From Oscillospiraceae bacterium (lineage in GTDB: Bacteria > Bacillota > Clostridia > Oscillospirales > Oscillospiraceae), in the NCBI GenBank assembly GCA_017501805.1, contig JAFVWG010000129.1, positions 1 through 16,866 on the forward strand: a stretch of 16,866 nt of DNA. The letters run 5' to 3'. The notes beneath the pieces were generated by a model, which was not told the origin of the DNA, did no database searches, and saw nothing but the letters and a program-made list of their open reading frames with translations. Shown piece after piece: positions 6,101-13,734 of this stretch (position 1 is its first letter; each line of letters starts with the position of its first letter). The position numbers were made by a program, and so were the translations under genes.

Positions 6101-9100
6101 TAGCCGCCTTCGTATGCGTCGATGTACTTGAAGCGCTGGTCTTTGTTGATGGCGACGATCGGCATTGCCTTCGTCAAGTCGTCGATCAGAGCACGCATAT
6201 AAAGCGCCGGGGAGAGCGTCTTGCTGGTGTCTCTGAAGCGGCAGTAAAGGTTCTTGAGGTCGTCGTAAAATGCGCCGTACCAAAGCTGGAAGAGGATATT
6301 CTCCGAGCCGTTCACGATCTTGCTGCCGTTGTAGCTGTCCCACATTTCCGCGTAGTACGGGAATTGGTCGTAGCCGTTGTTGTCCGCTGCGAGGCAGGAG
6401 TCCATATCGTAGAGCATCGCGTACACGGGGTCGAAGGTCGAATTCTCCCAGTCCACGTTACTGATGTCTACGGATCCGTCTTCGGCGATCAGGCTCGCTA
6501 CCGTGATTTCCTCGCCGTCGGTGTTGAGGATCCTTTGGTTGTTGGTTCTCGGCACCGCGAAGAAGTTCTTGCTGAAGTTATCAACAAGGAGGGGTACTTC
6601 GTTGGCGATGAAGTAATGCGCGAAATGGTGAGCATTAAAGTGGCGTGAGAATTCTCTCCTGAAGATCGCCAGCTTGAGGTCGTAGTCGTTCGTGTAGGTC
6701 ACGCCGTTGTACGTGCCGCCGCCGCTGGTCTTGCTTGCCGCGAGGTAGTTCGCTCTCTGAACCACCCAGCTGTATGTGATTTGCATACGGTCGAGGTTCG
6801 GGAGCAGTCCTTCGTCTTCGAGGTCTCCCTGGTCCGGATACGAGCTTTCCAGCGCGTCCATCCATGCCGGGTAGGACTTGCCGTCTTTGTCCGTTCTGGG
6901 TTCCTGAAGTTTGTCGGTCTTCCAGTTGCAGATATCCTCGGCGTTATCGAGGTATTCCCACATCTGGCAGACGGTGTTGTTTCCGCTGTCGCCTTCGGTT
7001 ACAAGACCGAATGCTTCCGCGTTGCTCTTGTCATTGTTCAGGCAGTATCTGCCGATGAAGGTCGGAGTGTCGCCCTCGGTTTCGCGGTGGAACATCAGGA
7101 TCGGGTATCCCTTGATGGATGTCTGATATGCCGCGTTCTCCTTCTGCTGCGGGGTCTGCTCTTCGAGGATAGACTGCCAGTAGTTGGCGTTGCCGGTGTT
7201 TGCGCTGTCCGGGGACATATAGTCCGCCTTGACGCAGATGGTGTTGACCGGTGTCATGCCGGGCATAATAACCACCTTGACCTTCTTGAATTCGCCGTTC
7301 ACGAGCTTGTAGAAGGTGATCTTGTAGTTTTTCTTCAGGTAGTACTGGGAGCTGGTACCCTGGACGTTGTTCACGTTTCCGTATTTGCCTTCGGCATCCT
7401 GCTCCATGTAGTCCCATTCGATGTAGTAGCCGTCCTCGGTGCTGCCGTCCGGTTTGTAGAGCTGGCAGCCGATTTTCACCTTGTCGCCCTTGTAGGCGGA
7501 AAGGGTACCGGTCAGCACCATGCTCGCGTACTTCTGAATGCTCAAATAGAAGTCGATGTCGTCGTTGTCGTCCACGATGTCGTTGGCGTCATAGACCTCG
7601 ATCTTCTCGCTGGTGCTCGGCAGGTCGGCGATGAAGTTCTTCAGCACGCCTGCGTCGTCCAGCGCGTAGTCGTAGAAGCGCATGGTGTAAACGTCGAAGA
7701 TGCAGCCTTCGGCTTCGAGCTTCGGTATTGCGTTGCTGGTGGTGAAGCTGTCGGTGCTGTAAGGAATGGCGGACGCCATCTCTCCGTTTACGTAGATTCG
7801 GATCAGCTGCTTTGCGGTGCCGTCCTCTTCTTTGTAGTAGCCGTTCTGCTCGACTACGAACGTCAAGCGCACCTTGCCCTGTGTCGAAGAGTACGGAACG
7901 TAAGGGATGGCGTTCTTGTTGAGGATGTTTCCTTCGTCGTCCTGCTCGATGCTCATTGCGTCGGACAGAATGTACGCTCTCGAAGGGAAGATCTTCACGC
8001 CGATTCCGCTGTCTTCGTCGTAAAGCGTCATGATGCTCTTGCTTTCATCCGTTACCTTCTGCGTTCTGAAGGAAATCTCGAAGGTACGCCCTGCGGTTGT
8101 AGGACTGCCTGCGAGCTGGATGTCCTGGTTCTGGTCGTCTTTCCAGGAGGAAGCAAAAAGCGGCAGGTTAATCTGTGCGGAAGCGCCGCCGCTGATTCTC
8201 AATACCGGATAGCCGTCTGCGTCGCTCACCCAGCCGTTGCTTCGGTAGTTGAAACCGGAAAGGGCGCCCTTGATGGTCGTCTGCACGTTGTCCTTGCTGG
8301 TGTATGCTGCGGACAGCACCTCTCGCGCGGTGTCGTTGTTGCTTCTGCCTGAAGCGGAGAACGCCGCGATCAGTCGGGTGTCTACGCCGGAGAGGTCTCG
8401 GTCGCCGCTGATAGCGTTGACGGTTACCTCGAAGGTGCGGACGGTTGTGCCTGCTGCGATCTCCAGGTAGATCTTTCCGCTTTCCGGATAGTCGGTGATG
8501 TTCCACTTTTGCACGCTCTGGTTTACCACGTTGGAGAGTGCGGTCTGGCTGTAGTATTGCTTCTCGCCGGCAGCGTCCAGCGTATAGATGCCGAGTAAAA
8601 CCTCCGCCGTGTAGTCGCTTCCGTGTGTGAATGCTACGTAGTCTGCAGTTATCGTCTCGCCGAAGGTGACCTCTGTTTCGGAGAAGGTGGAGCCGATGAT
8701 CGTCTCTTCCTCTCCGGTGGTGAACATAATGTCGTAGGTCAGCTCCGGAGATCTCGCGCCGTCCTCGGTTAAGAAGTAGCAGGTCATGATGTGGTGTCCG
8801 TGTCCGTACTTCGCAAGGTTCAGCGTCTCGGTGAGCTGGACGTTGTGGCTGGTTCCGATGTCGACTTCGTCGTAAAGTTCGCCATCCACGTAGAAGTACA
8901 TCGTCTTCTTGAGGCTCTTGCCGGTTACGCGGTATAAGAAGCTGATACTGCTGCTGTATGCCTGGGTGTCGCTGAAGGTGGAAGTCAGGGCGATGTCCAC
9001 CACGTTAATCGTGAAGGTCAGCGTTTTGATCGTTCCGCTTTCGCCGCCGGCTACCTGGATCTTGAAGTAGTTCACGCCGGTGGTCAGGTATTCGGAAACG

Positions 9101-9684
9101 GGCACGGTGTGGGTGCCCTGATTGATGCTTTCGGTTTTCACCAGCTGATAGTCGCTGGTGCCGGTCTTTACGAAGTACTGCGCCGTTGCGTCTACGGTGG
9201 TTCTGTCCTGGCCGTAGTATTCGTAGTATTCGTACTGCAGAGAGCATCCTTGACCGGAAGGGACGGAAAGGTTCGCGCTGCTCATGCCGTTGATAAGGCG
9301 GCAGGTGTACGCGGTGCCTGTTCCGGATCCCGTTACCGTGAATTCCGTTCTGCAGAGCTCTACGCCGTTGCTGTCGGCAAGCACGAGGTATTGTGTCGCG
9401 TTGTCGTCTTCCTCGGTGTACATCTGCAGTCCGGTGATTCCGGCGATGATGGTTGTTCCGACGCCGATGCGTACTCCGTCGCGGTTGAGCAGGTATAGTG
9501 CCTGCTCGTCTTGGTCGAAGTCAACATCTGCGCCGATCGTTGAGAAGAAGGTCGCCAGCGGAATTCTTCGCACGGCTTCCTTTGCTTCGCCCTGGTCGTC
9601 AGTTATCTGTTGTGTAACGACGACGTAGGCTTCGTCCAGGAGGTTGGTAGCTACCTTCTTCTCGGTGAGCTTTTTAAGTCCCAT
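3142..9684 (-). CDS. DGR-diversified modular tail/receptor-binding protein (2180 aa)
   Basis: This is the DGR target, probably a distal tail or fibre protein that binds the host surface. The ATG at 9684 has AAGGAGG 9 nt upstream. Regions by eye: N-terminal attachment-like segment (1-100); Ig-like beta domains (100-425); LamG/concanavalin-like sandwich (about 500-690); CotH-kinase-like region (about 700-1260) with G-T-S-S-Q...L-K-K-N-Y-K-I (776-789) and Y-D-M-D-S (1092-1096); leucine-rich repeats (1315-1480); InlB/Flg_new-type beta repeats (1540-1695) with F-V-G-W; and a C-terminal DUF6273/C-type-lectin-like domain (about 1990-2175) with W-W-E-R-S-P and G-V-C-L-G-F. The VR covers residues 2125-2169; TR-derived Asn codons read S, Y, L, H, I or G at 12 sites. 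No signal peptide or TM segment is seen. The sub-domain calls are inference; the DGR target status is firm. Confidence 0.93.
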   Translation of the reverse strand: MGLKKLTEKKVATNLLDEAYVVVTQQITDDQGEAKEAVRRIPLATFFSTIGADVDFDQDEQALYLLNRDGVRIGVGTTIIAGITGLQMYTEEDDNATQYLVLADSNGVELCRTEFTVTGSGTGTAYTCRLINGMSSANLSVPSGQGCSLQYEYYEYYGQDRTTVDATAQYFVKTGTSDYQLVKTESINQGTHTVPVSEYLTTGVNYFKIQVAGGESGTIKTLTFTINVVDIALTSTFSDTQAYSSSISFLYRVTGKSLKKTMYFYVDGELYDEVDIGTSHNVQLTETLNLAKYGHGHHIMTCYFLTEDGARSPELTYDIMFTTGEEETIIGSTFSETEVTFGETITADYVAFTHGSDYTAEVLLGIYTLDAAGEKQYYSQTALSNVVNQSVQKWNITDYPESGKIYLEIAAGTTVRTFEVTVNAISGDRDLSGVDTRLIAAFSASGRSNNDTAREVLSAAYTSKDNVQTTIKGALSGFNYRSNGWVSDADGYPVLRISGGASAQINLPLFASSWKDDQNQDIQLAGSPTTAGRTFEISFRTQKVTDESKSIMTLYDEDSGIGVKIFPSRAYILSDAMSIEQDDEGNILNKNAIPYVPYSSTQGKVRLTFVVEQNGYYKEEDGTAKQLIRIYVNGEMASAIPYSTDSFTTSNAIPKLEAEGCIFDVYTMRFYDYALDDAGVLKNFIADLPSTSEKIEVYDANDIVDDNDDIDFYLSIQKYASMVLTGTLSAYKGDKVKIGCQLYKPDGSTEDGYYIEWDYMEQDAEGKYGNVNNVQGTSSQYYLKKNYKITFYKLVNGEFKKVKVVIMPGMTPVNTICVKADYMSPDSANTGNANYWQSILEEQTPQQKENAAYQTSIKGYPILMFHRETEGDTPTFIGRYCLNNDKSNAEAFGLVTEGDSGNNTVCQMWEYLDNAEDICNWKTDKLQEPRTDKDGKSYPAWMDALESSYPDQGDLEDEGLLPNLDRMQITYSWVVQRANYLAASKTSGGGTYNGVTYTNDYDLKLAIFRREFSRHFNAHHFAHYFIANEVPLLVDNFSKNFFAVPRTNNQRILNTDGEEITVASLIAEDGSVDISNVDWENSTFDPVYAMLYDMDSCLAADNNGYDQFPYYAEMWDSYNGSKIVNGSENILFQLWYGAFYDDLKNLYCRFRDTSKTLSPALYMRALIDDLTKAMPIVAINKDQRFKYIDAYEGGYFNYETESWLYTAAFMYLVKSTMESYHRDFITKRFAMLDSKYLEDSYLQDNFNFRINRGQSNPEDLAFEITPCQALYCYTEWGNSGSYIGGKCLEGESIEMKPTAAGNWSDIVLAVYGASHIKSLGDLSPLYPSKLQSLSLCQNLTELILGSNAEGYNNSLLTSISDVSYLTMLEKLNICNLTALGGTVDLSNCDVIEEVYATGSAIAAVVFPQGGYLKKVELPAGITSLEIVDHSEMQHFTMESYANILRLRVENTPNIDTAAIIATRGASLNRIRLVGVNWTLADETVLRIIADDSMRGKVIDANGNAVEDTNSYPTITGTVTIGRIQKSLLDKLNSIYPNLNIRYTTLYHVATFKDWDGSVLKTEEVNDGESATAPVAPERANTVQYVYAFRGYDLNYGKITADTTFTALYSEALQQYDIEFRENQDDQAVLETVEGVSYGSSYTYPGELPTREGYLFVGWQDADGHVYNYKQQMPNDSASIDADGLPEVIKLFAAWEAVEMPATSKAFNQLTHGERLWCAIAIQRGEAEDCTVVYYSDTQEYIITNLTTLATVTIGAGDTKQYTLYNGETLTQQVADFNHDFLDSSKTGKAGISYMMKNCLTKTGNMNPNYKHSFNFQIGADEPIVSDDGDYSNATSAKLTNTHVATADEVAAGFVEIKSLGQTYLAAIEVNHADGTKTTWALDDKGFYIGTDSDKVNDKISQNTWYKSDTNVDADNPTYKIGKMLQNAGINILSADGAVQTGWDATQYTWAFIIGQSVTFDNFGGIKFDATGTDDLNVAANNAYNGNGKSRIVFCADHTYDWNNFLEVSQGAVISVPVTEGDSVTVKAYGKSRNAGGYEATRMAKWANGEFLDQLPIGLLNTIIPVYKTSSIGNRSYAVTGKQYKMWQASYIEMGSNTNVYPYLQEGTKYPIFTNDASRIKYLADGAGAVCSWWERSPYRYLSSHFYNVITSGYPGNGGNASNANGVCLGFCSGEASDSEA
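3146..3167 (-). repeat. Two GCGAAGC heptamers between VR and hairpin
   Basis: The minus strand carries GCGAAGC at 3167-3161 and again at 3152-3146, 8 nt apart, in the last codons of the target gene. The heptamer is known from DNA chemistry to fold into an unusually stable mini-hairpin with a GAA loop. The two copies lie exactly between the end of TR/VR homology and the post-VR hairpin. They may simply reflect the codons of an acidic/Ala/Ser tail. Confidence 0.45.
3179..3311 (-). repeat. DGR variable repeat (VR)
   Basis: This segment encodes residues 2125-2169 of the tail protein and pairs base for base with the TR at 2427-2559. All 17 differences are at TR adenines. Thirteen codons differ in amino acid: residues 2126, 2131, 2138, 2140, 2141, 2143, 2144, 2149, 2153, 2155, 2157, 2158 and 2161. 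The 3' end (residues 2162-2169) is identical to the TR and GC-rich, as expected for the initiation-of-mutagenic-homing sequence; homology stops after the Leu codon. Conserved W-W-E-R-S-P and F-Y-N-V between variable sites fit the lectin scaffold that displays the variable residues. Confidence 0.97.
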
Positions 9685-9699
9685 GTCGTGGTTCCTCCT

Positions 9700-11898
9700 T
9701 TACTTGAACGCGATGTAGCGATAAGTCTCGCCGCTCTTGTTCGTTGATACTTTGGTGGAGCTGTAGTAGTTCACGTAGAAGCCATTTGTCGTAATGAGCA
9801 GCGCCGTGTCGGAGTTGCTCCATGTGGTTTCGTGAGAGACCACGGTGCATTGTCTGCTACGCAGTCCGTGTGCGCCTACGGCAATGCCGCCGCATACGCC
9901 GTCGATGTCGTCGCCGGTCATACCTCTGCCGTTGCAAAGAATGACCGCTGAAGGAGTAAAATCGAGGGAAATCAAGCGCTTTTGCGTGCCGTTTCCGGTG
10001 AATACTCCTGATACATAGTGGGCGTGGTTCGCGGCTGCTGCGCTGATTTTTGAGGCTGTAATCTGGTGAGGGTTCTCCGCCTTCAGGTGCAGGATCAAAG
10101 TGCTGATGGCTTTCTTGATCTTGCCGAAGAGAGTAGAGAGCTTCTCGCCGGTTTTTACGTCCTCCAGCTTGGCTGCCTCCGTGAAGTTCACCGTCATGTC
10201 GGACGGCGCTTTGTTCTCCACGTTGCCGAGACCGACCTGCTCTGCGGTTACCTGGTGAGGGTTCTCGCTGTCTCTGATGTGGTCGTTCAGTTCTGCCTTG
10301 GTTGCATATACCGACGCTTCGCCGATGGTCGCAGAGACGCTCTCTGCGTCTCCTACCATAACCAGGAGCGTGAACGTTTCGTTGATGTTACGGCCGCAGG
10401 TGTTGTCCGGGATGTAATCGTACAGATCTCCGGCGTTGCAGTAAGCGTAAAGCTCCGGCTCTTCGTTGTCGATCTGGGCGAATACGCCAGTCTCCGACCA
10501 CTTGAAGCCTTCGGTCAGATCCATGTTCGAGAGCATTGCTGTCAAGCTGACGTAGTTGCTGCCCTTGAGGATCTCCGTAATGGGCGCCGTCATGATCGGG
10601 TCGAGTAGGTCTGTCAGCGCTTCCGGCGTGTTCGGTTGCGAAATCGAGCACGTGATCGTTGCGTAGTTGGCTACCCATTGTGCGCCGTTGTACTCGTAGA
10701 GCTGCTGGCTCGATGTGTTGTACCACCAGTCGCCGGCATCTGGGGTTCTCGCCGGGCTTGCGCCATAGGTGAATGCGATGTCCTCGACGATGAACCAGCC
10801 GGACGCGTATTCCATGAGGATGTTGCGGCCGGTGTCATACCAGAAGTCGCCATCAAAAGCGATAGCGGGTCTGGTTGCGCTGTAGGCGAAGGTGTCCGTA
10901 TCGTCGAGCGCCATTACTCTGCCGTAGGTGTAGAGGGTGTCGTTTGTGGTGCTGTACCACCAGTCGTCCTCCTTCGCGTTTGCAGCTGCTACGGCGCCGT
11001 AGGTGAACGTTCTTCCGGTGTCTCGCGTCCATTGCTGGACGTAAACGTGGAGGGTGGTGTCATACCACCAGTCGCCTTCCTGCGGGTCTTCAGGCACCGT
11101 CTGGCTGTACGTGAAGTTGTGCTCGGTGTCGTCTGTCCAGATCGCCTTGTATTCCTGAATGACGGAATTCTCGGCGTCGTACCATACGTCTCCGAATGCC
11201 GGGGAGCTTGGCTGCGTCTGCGGGCAGTTCTTGCCGGCGCCGCTCCAGGTCTTTTCCTCCTCGGTGCCGCCGCATACCTTCAGGACGGAGTTCTCGGTGT
11301 CATACCAGAAGTCGCCGATTTTTGCTTCTGCAGGTGGTTCTGCGGCTACCGGTATGTCGGTGTCCTGCCATCCGCCGGAGCAGATTTTCAGCTTCTCTTC
11401 CGTTGTGTCGTACCAGTAGCCACCTACGGACGGGTTGGTCGGCTCATCGGCTCTGACGCTGATTCTGACGCCTGTGGCGTTGCTCCACAGTCTGCTGCGG
11501 ACGTAGAAGATGTTGTTCGCGGTGTCGTACCAGTAATCGCCTACGTTCGGGTTCTCCGGGGCGCTGGTCGCGCAGGTGATGTTCGCTCCGCTTTCCTGTA
11601 CCCATCCATTTGTGCATTTGTAAAGCGCGCCGACGGATGGGTTGTACCAGAGGTCTCCTATCTCTGGGTTGGTCGGCTCGCTGGATCCTACGGTGATTCC
11701 CGCTGCACTCTCCGTCCACGTGTCCATGTACTGGTTCAGCGTCTGGTTTTCGGTATCGTACCAGTAGTCGCCAGATTTCAGCGCAGACGGGGCGTTCGCG
11801 TCACCGATTTTAATTGCCGTAAAGTTGAGGGTGCTGCCTGTCATGGCTCTGATCATCATTGCTTTTCCGGCATCAGTTAATTGTGGGATGAGTCCCAT
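9700..11898 (-). CDS. Tail fibre protein, DUF3751-like N-terminus with ten inserted repeats (732 aa)
   Basis: The ATG at 11898 follows AAGGAGG by about 7 nt. Residues 1-34 (L-T-D-A-G-K-A..., L-N-F-T-A-I-K-I-G-D) match the start of the phage tail-collar fibre N-terminal domain (DUF3751-like), which attaches the fibre to the baseplate. Its continuation (A-L-T-D-L-L-D-P...P-I-T-E-I) appears only at residue 427. Between them are ten repeats of about 39 residues with G-D-x-W-Y-D-T. Two phage-tail repeats of the form N-P-H-Q-V/I-T-A follow near 546 and 609, then a C-terminal beta-rich tip (628-732) ending Y-R-Y-I-A-F-K, typical of receptor-binding fibre ends. The position matches xkdV, after the XkdU-like gene. 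The neighbour downstream is a second long tail protein, the DGR target. Confidence 0.9.
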   Translation of the reverse strand: MGLIPQLTDAGKAMMIRAMTGSTLNFTAIKIGDANAPSALKSGDYWYDTENQTLNQYMDTWTESAAGITVGSSEPTNPEIGDLWYNPSVGALYKCTNGWVQESGANITCATSAPENPNVGDYWYDTANNIFYVRSRLWSNATGVRISVRADEPTNPSVGGYWYDTTEEKLKICSGGWQDTDIPVAAEPPAEAKIGDFWYDTENSVLKVCGGTEEEKTWSGAGKNCPQTQPSSPAFGDVWYDAENSVIQEYKAIWTDDTEHNFTYSQTVPEDPQEGDWWYDTTLHVYVQQWTRDTGRTFTYGAVAAANAKEDDWWYSTTNDTLYTYGRVMALDDTDTFAYSATRPAIAFDGDFWYDTGRNILMEYASGWFIVEDIAFTYGASPARTPDAGDWWYNTSSQQLYEYNGAQWVANYATITCSISQPNTPEALTDLLDPIMTAPITEILKGSNYVSLTAMLSNMDLTEGFKWSETGVFAQIDNEEPELYAYCNAGDLYDYIPDNTCGRNINETFTLLVMVGDAESVSATIGEASVYATKAELNDHIRDSENPHQVTAEQVGLGNVENKAPSDMTVNFTEAAKLEDVKTGEKLSTLFGKIKKAISTLILHLKAENPHQITASKISAAAANHAHYVSGVFTGNGTQKRLISLDFTPSAVILCNGRGMTGDDIDGVCGGIAVGAHGLRSRQCTVVSHETTWSNSDTALLITTNGFYVNYYSSTKVSTNKSGETYRYIAFK
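10623..11787 (-). repeat. Ten tandem G-D-x-W-Y repeats within the tail fibre gene
   Basis: The G-D-(Y/L/F/V/W)-W-Y core occurs at residues 43, 81, 120, 159, 195, 236, 275, 311, 350 and 389 of the fibre, with spacings of 36 to 41 residues. Two copies are degenerate (G-G-Y-W-Y at 159, D-D-W-W-Y at 311). Each unit has a P-x-x-P before the core and a hydrophobic-aromatic strand and a Trp after it. DNA copies have diverged, so this is an old protein-level repeat, not a recent tandem duplication. Similar W-Y-D-T repeats are seen in other phage fibres and may bind sugars or act as a spacer. Confidence 0.88.
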
Positions 11899-11910
11899 GT
11901 GATCGCCTCC

Positions 11911-12570
11911 TTATTCTTCGTCGACGAAGATGTTTCCGTCTTCGTCGCACAGATATTCGTCGTTTTCGTCCGTAAGGGTTGTTACATCGCTGATTCCTGT
12001 CTGGTCGAATTCCGAGATTATCACGCTTTTCTCTTGGTAGCTGGCTACTCCGATGTGAAGAGTCAGCGTCCCTTTTCGCGCCAGCTCGATGCTGTACGTG
12101 AGGTGGGACGGTTTCACGGTGTTTATCTTCTTGATGATCGCCGTGTAGTCCACGATCGAGGTTCCTTCCTCGATGGAAACTTTGAAGGCGTAGCTGCCGT
12201 TGTCTTCGTCCACCGCCACCGTTCTGCCGGTGAGAGCTTCGAGAATGTCTTCCAGGGCGGCTGGGGTGATCGGTTGCTTGCGTCCTCGCTTTGCGATGAC
12301 CGCTGCGCGTCTGGTTTCGAGGTCTTTGGTTTCGTCAACCTCTAATCCGTACCGCTGCTCCCAGTATCTGATGCCCCAGGTGCATTGTTCGAGGAAGCAT
12401 TGCTGACGGAGGCTTTCCACGAGTTGTCGTGCTTGGTCCATCTCAATGCCCATAACCTCGAAGAGCCACTTGCCGACGTATGAATTCTCATAAATCGGCG
12501 ATACTCGGCTCATCATGCGTTTGGCGCTTTCTTTTGTTGGGAAGTGTTCTATATCGAAGTTTTTGTCCAT
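11911..12570 (-). CDS. DUF2313/YmfQ-like tail protein, XkdU-like (219 aa)
   Basis: This is a contractile-tail baseplate protein of the Mu gp48/XkdU type, thought to link the baseplate to the fibres. The ATG at 12570 has GGAGGTG about 6 nt upstream, overlapping the end of the baseplate J gene. Residues 1-120 are helical, with a conserved pattern of Y-W-E-Q-R-Y-G followed by R-R-A-A-V-I-A-K-R and P-I-T-P-A-A-L-E. Residues 125-185 form a beta-rich domain ending in V-K-P-S-H-L, typical of the family. The last 25 residues are very acidic (D/E-rich). It lies between baseplate J and the fibre, as xkdU does in PBSX. Confidence 0.88.
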   Translation of the reverse strand: MDKNFDIEHFPTKESAKRMMSRVSPIYENSYVGKWLFEVMGIEMDQARQLVESLRQQCFLEQCTWGIRYWEQRYGLEVDETKDLETRRAAVIAKRGRKQPITPAALEDILEALTGRTVAVDEDNGSYAFKVSIEEGTSIVDYTAIIKKINTVKPSHLTYSIELARKGTLTLHIGVASYQEKSVIISEFDQTGISDVTTLTDENDEYLCDEDGNIFVDEE

Positions 12571-12573
12571 CGC

Positions 12574-13722
12574 TTACACCTCCGTGGCGCTGACTGCAGT
12601 TGCAAACTGCCCGATGATGTTCGGGTATTCATCCAGCGCGAGGGTGATGTTGCCGGTTTCTCCGTTGAGCGTGAGGTTGGCGTAGTCCGCTACGCCGTCG
12701 GTACCGATAATAATCGAGCCGATGCGGTTGCGCTTGATGACGCCTTCCTTTTGTGCTGTCTCGAAGTAGTCCTTCAGGCTCTCTCCGATATTTGCCACGA
12801 TTGCGGTGTAGTCTTCGCCTGTTGCGATGGTAAGGTCGCAGGAGACGTCGACGTCGACCGTTGTCGGGGCGGTAATGGTTACCGTTGCGCCGATCGGAGC
12901 CAGTCTGGCTTTCCGGTCGTTCGGTGCTACGATGTGGTTCTCCACGTCCTCGATGATCTTGGCGTTCGCCGGTTGTCCGTTGGCGTCCATGACGACGACC
13001 TTCACGGTGCCGGGTCCGTTCCATTCTGCTATGACGATAACGTCTCCCACGCCGTTGATCTCCTTCGCCCAGCGGGAGTAGTCATTGTCGCAGCCTACGA
13101 AGGAGGCGTCCGACGCTTCGCATATTTCGCCGATTCGGCTGCGGAGCGATTCGTCGTCCTCTTCAGCTGCACCGCCGCTGGTGCTTTCGAGGTTGGTGAT
13201 TCTCTCGATGCCTGAAATGGAAGGCGACACCATGATGATGATGGTGTCTGCGGCCACGTTGCCGATGGGACCTGTTTCGGTTGCCTGGATAGGTACCGTC
13301 GCTTCGCCGTCGGTGTTGATGGTCGCTTCTTCGGTTGTGTGGAAGGTGATCGCCGCTGTGTCTCCGGATGCCGGAACGGCAAAAAGGAAACCGTTCGGGA
13401 TAACCGTACCGGGTGAGCCGGTGATCTGCAGGTTTCCTGAAGCGCGGCTCGCTTCCTTTCTGGTGATGCCTACCGCTTTTGCGTGGTAGTCGAGGTAGAT
13501 TCCGTAGGAGAACATATAGTGCATGATTTTGGTGGTCTCCATCATGTGGAATTCGAGCAGCTCTGCTTTTTCCAGCGCCGTCGGCTTCGTGAAGTCCCAC
13601 GGAAATCCGCCCTCGGTGTCGTCGATGTCGTCAGGGAGGTTTTGCATCATTCGCGCGTGGATCGTCTCCGCGTCCTGACCTTCCAGCCAGGCAGGCGGGA
13701 CGAATGTGGTATTTGTTGCCAT
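12574..13722 (-). CDS. Baseplate J / XkdT-like wedge protein (382 aa)
   Basis: Baseplate J proteins (P2 gpJ, T4 gp6, PBSX XkdT) build the wedges of the contractile baseplate. The ATG at 13722 has AAGGAGG close upstream (about 4 nt). The N-terminal motif D-D-I-D-D-T-E-G-G-F at 31-40, followed by D-F-T-K-P-T-A-L-E, is characteristic of the Firmicutes branch. Further family features are G-x-x-I-P-x-G-F in the first beta domain (near 145), a G-P-I-G-N-V-A-A-like stretch (near 193), an E-S-T-S-G-G-A-A-E-E-D-D-E-S-L-R-x-R stretch (near 230-248) and a conserved Y-x-R-W-A-K (near 265). Length is normal for the family. The stop is 4 nt from the next gene's start. Confidence 0.95.
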   Translation of the reverse strand: MATNTTFVPPAWLEGQDAETIHARMMQNLPDDIDDTEGGFPWDFTKPTALEKAELLEFHMMETTKIMHYMFSYGIYLDYHAKAVGITRKEASRASGNLQITGSPGTVIPNGFLFAVPASGDTAAITFHTTEEATINTDGEATVPIQATETGPIGNVAADTIIIMVSPSISGIERITNLESTSGGAAEEDDESLRSRIGEICEASDASFVGCDNDYSRWAKEINGVGDVIVIAEWNGPGTVKVVVMDANGQPANAKIIEDVENHIVAPNDRKARLAPIGATVTITAPTTVDVDVSCDLTIATGEDYTAIVANIGESLKDYFETAQKEGVIKRNRIGSIIIGTDGVADYANLTLNGETGNITLALDEYPNIIGQFATAVSATEV

Positions 13723-13734
13723 GCTTCTTCCTCC

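Noticed and set aside
6781..8352. 523-codon open frame on the plus strand within the large tail gene
   Set aside because: It is antisense to the 2180-residue protein, is composed mostly of V, R, A, G and D as expected for the reverse of a GC-rich gene, has no ribosome binding site and no recognisable domain.
9700..10100. Second VR at the end of the neighbouring fibre gene
   Set aside because: No similarity to the TR was found by eye in the fibre C-terminus; the TR core motif occurs only at the TR and the one VR.
10636..11880. 414-codon plus-strand frame antisense to the fibre repeats
   Set aside because: Mirrors the repeat block (recurring V-V-P-x-V-A pattern is the reverse complement of the W-Y-D-T codons); no start signals.
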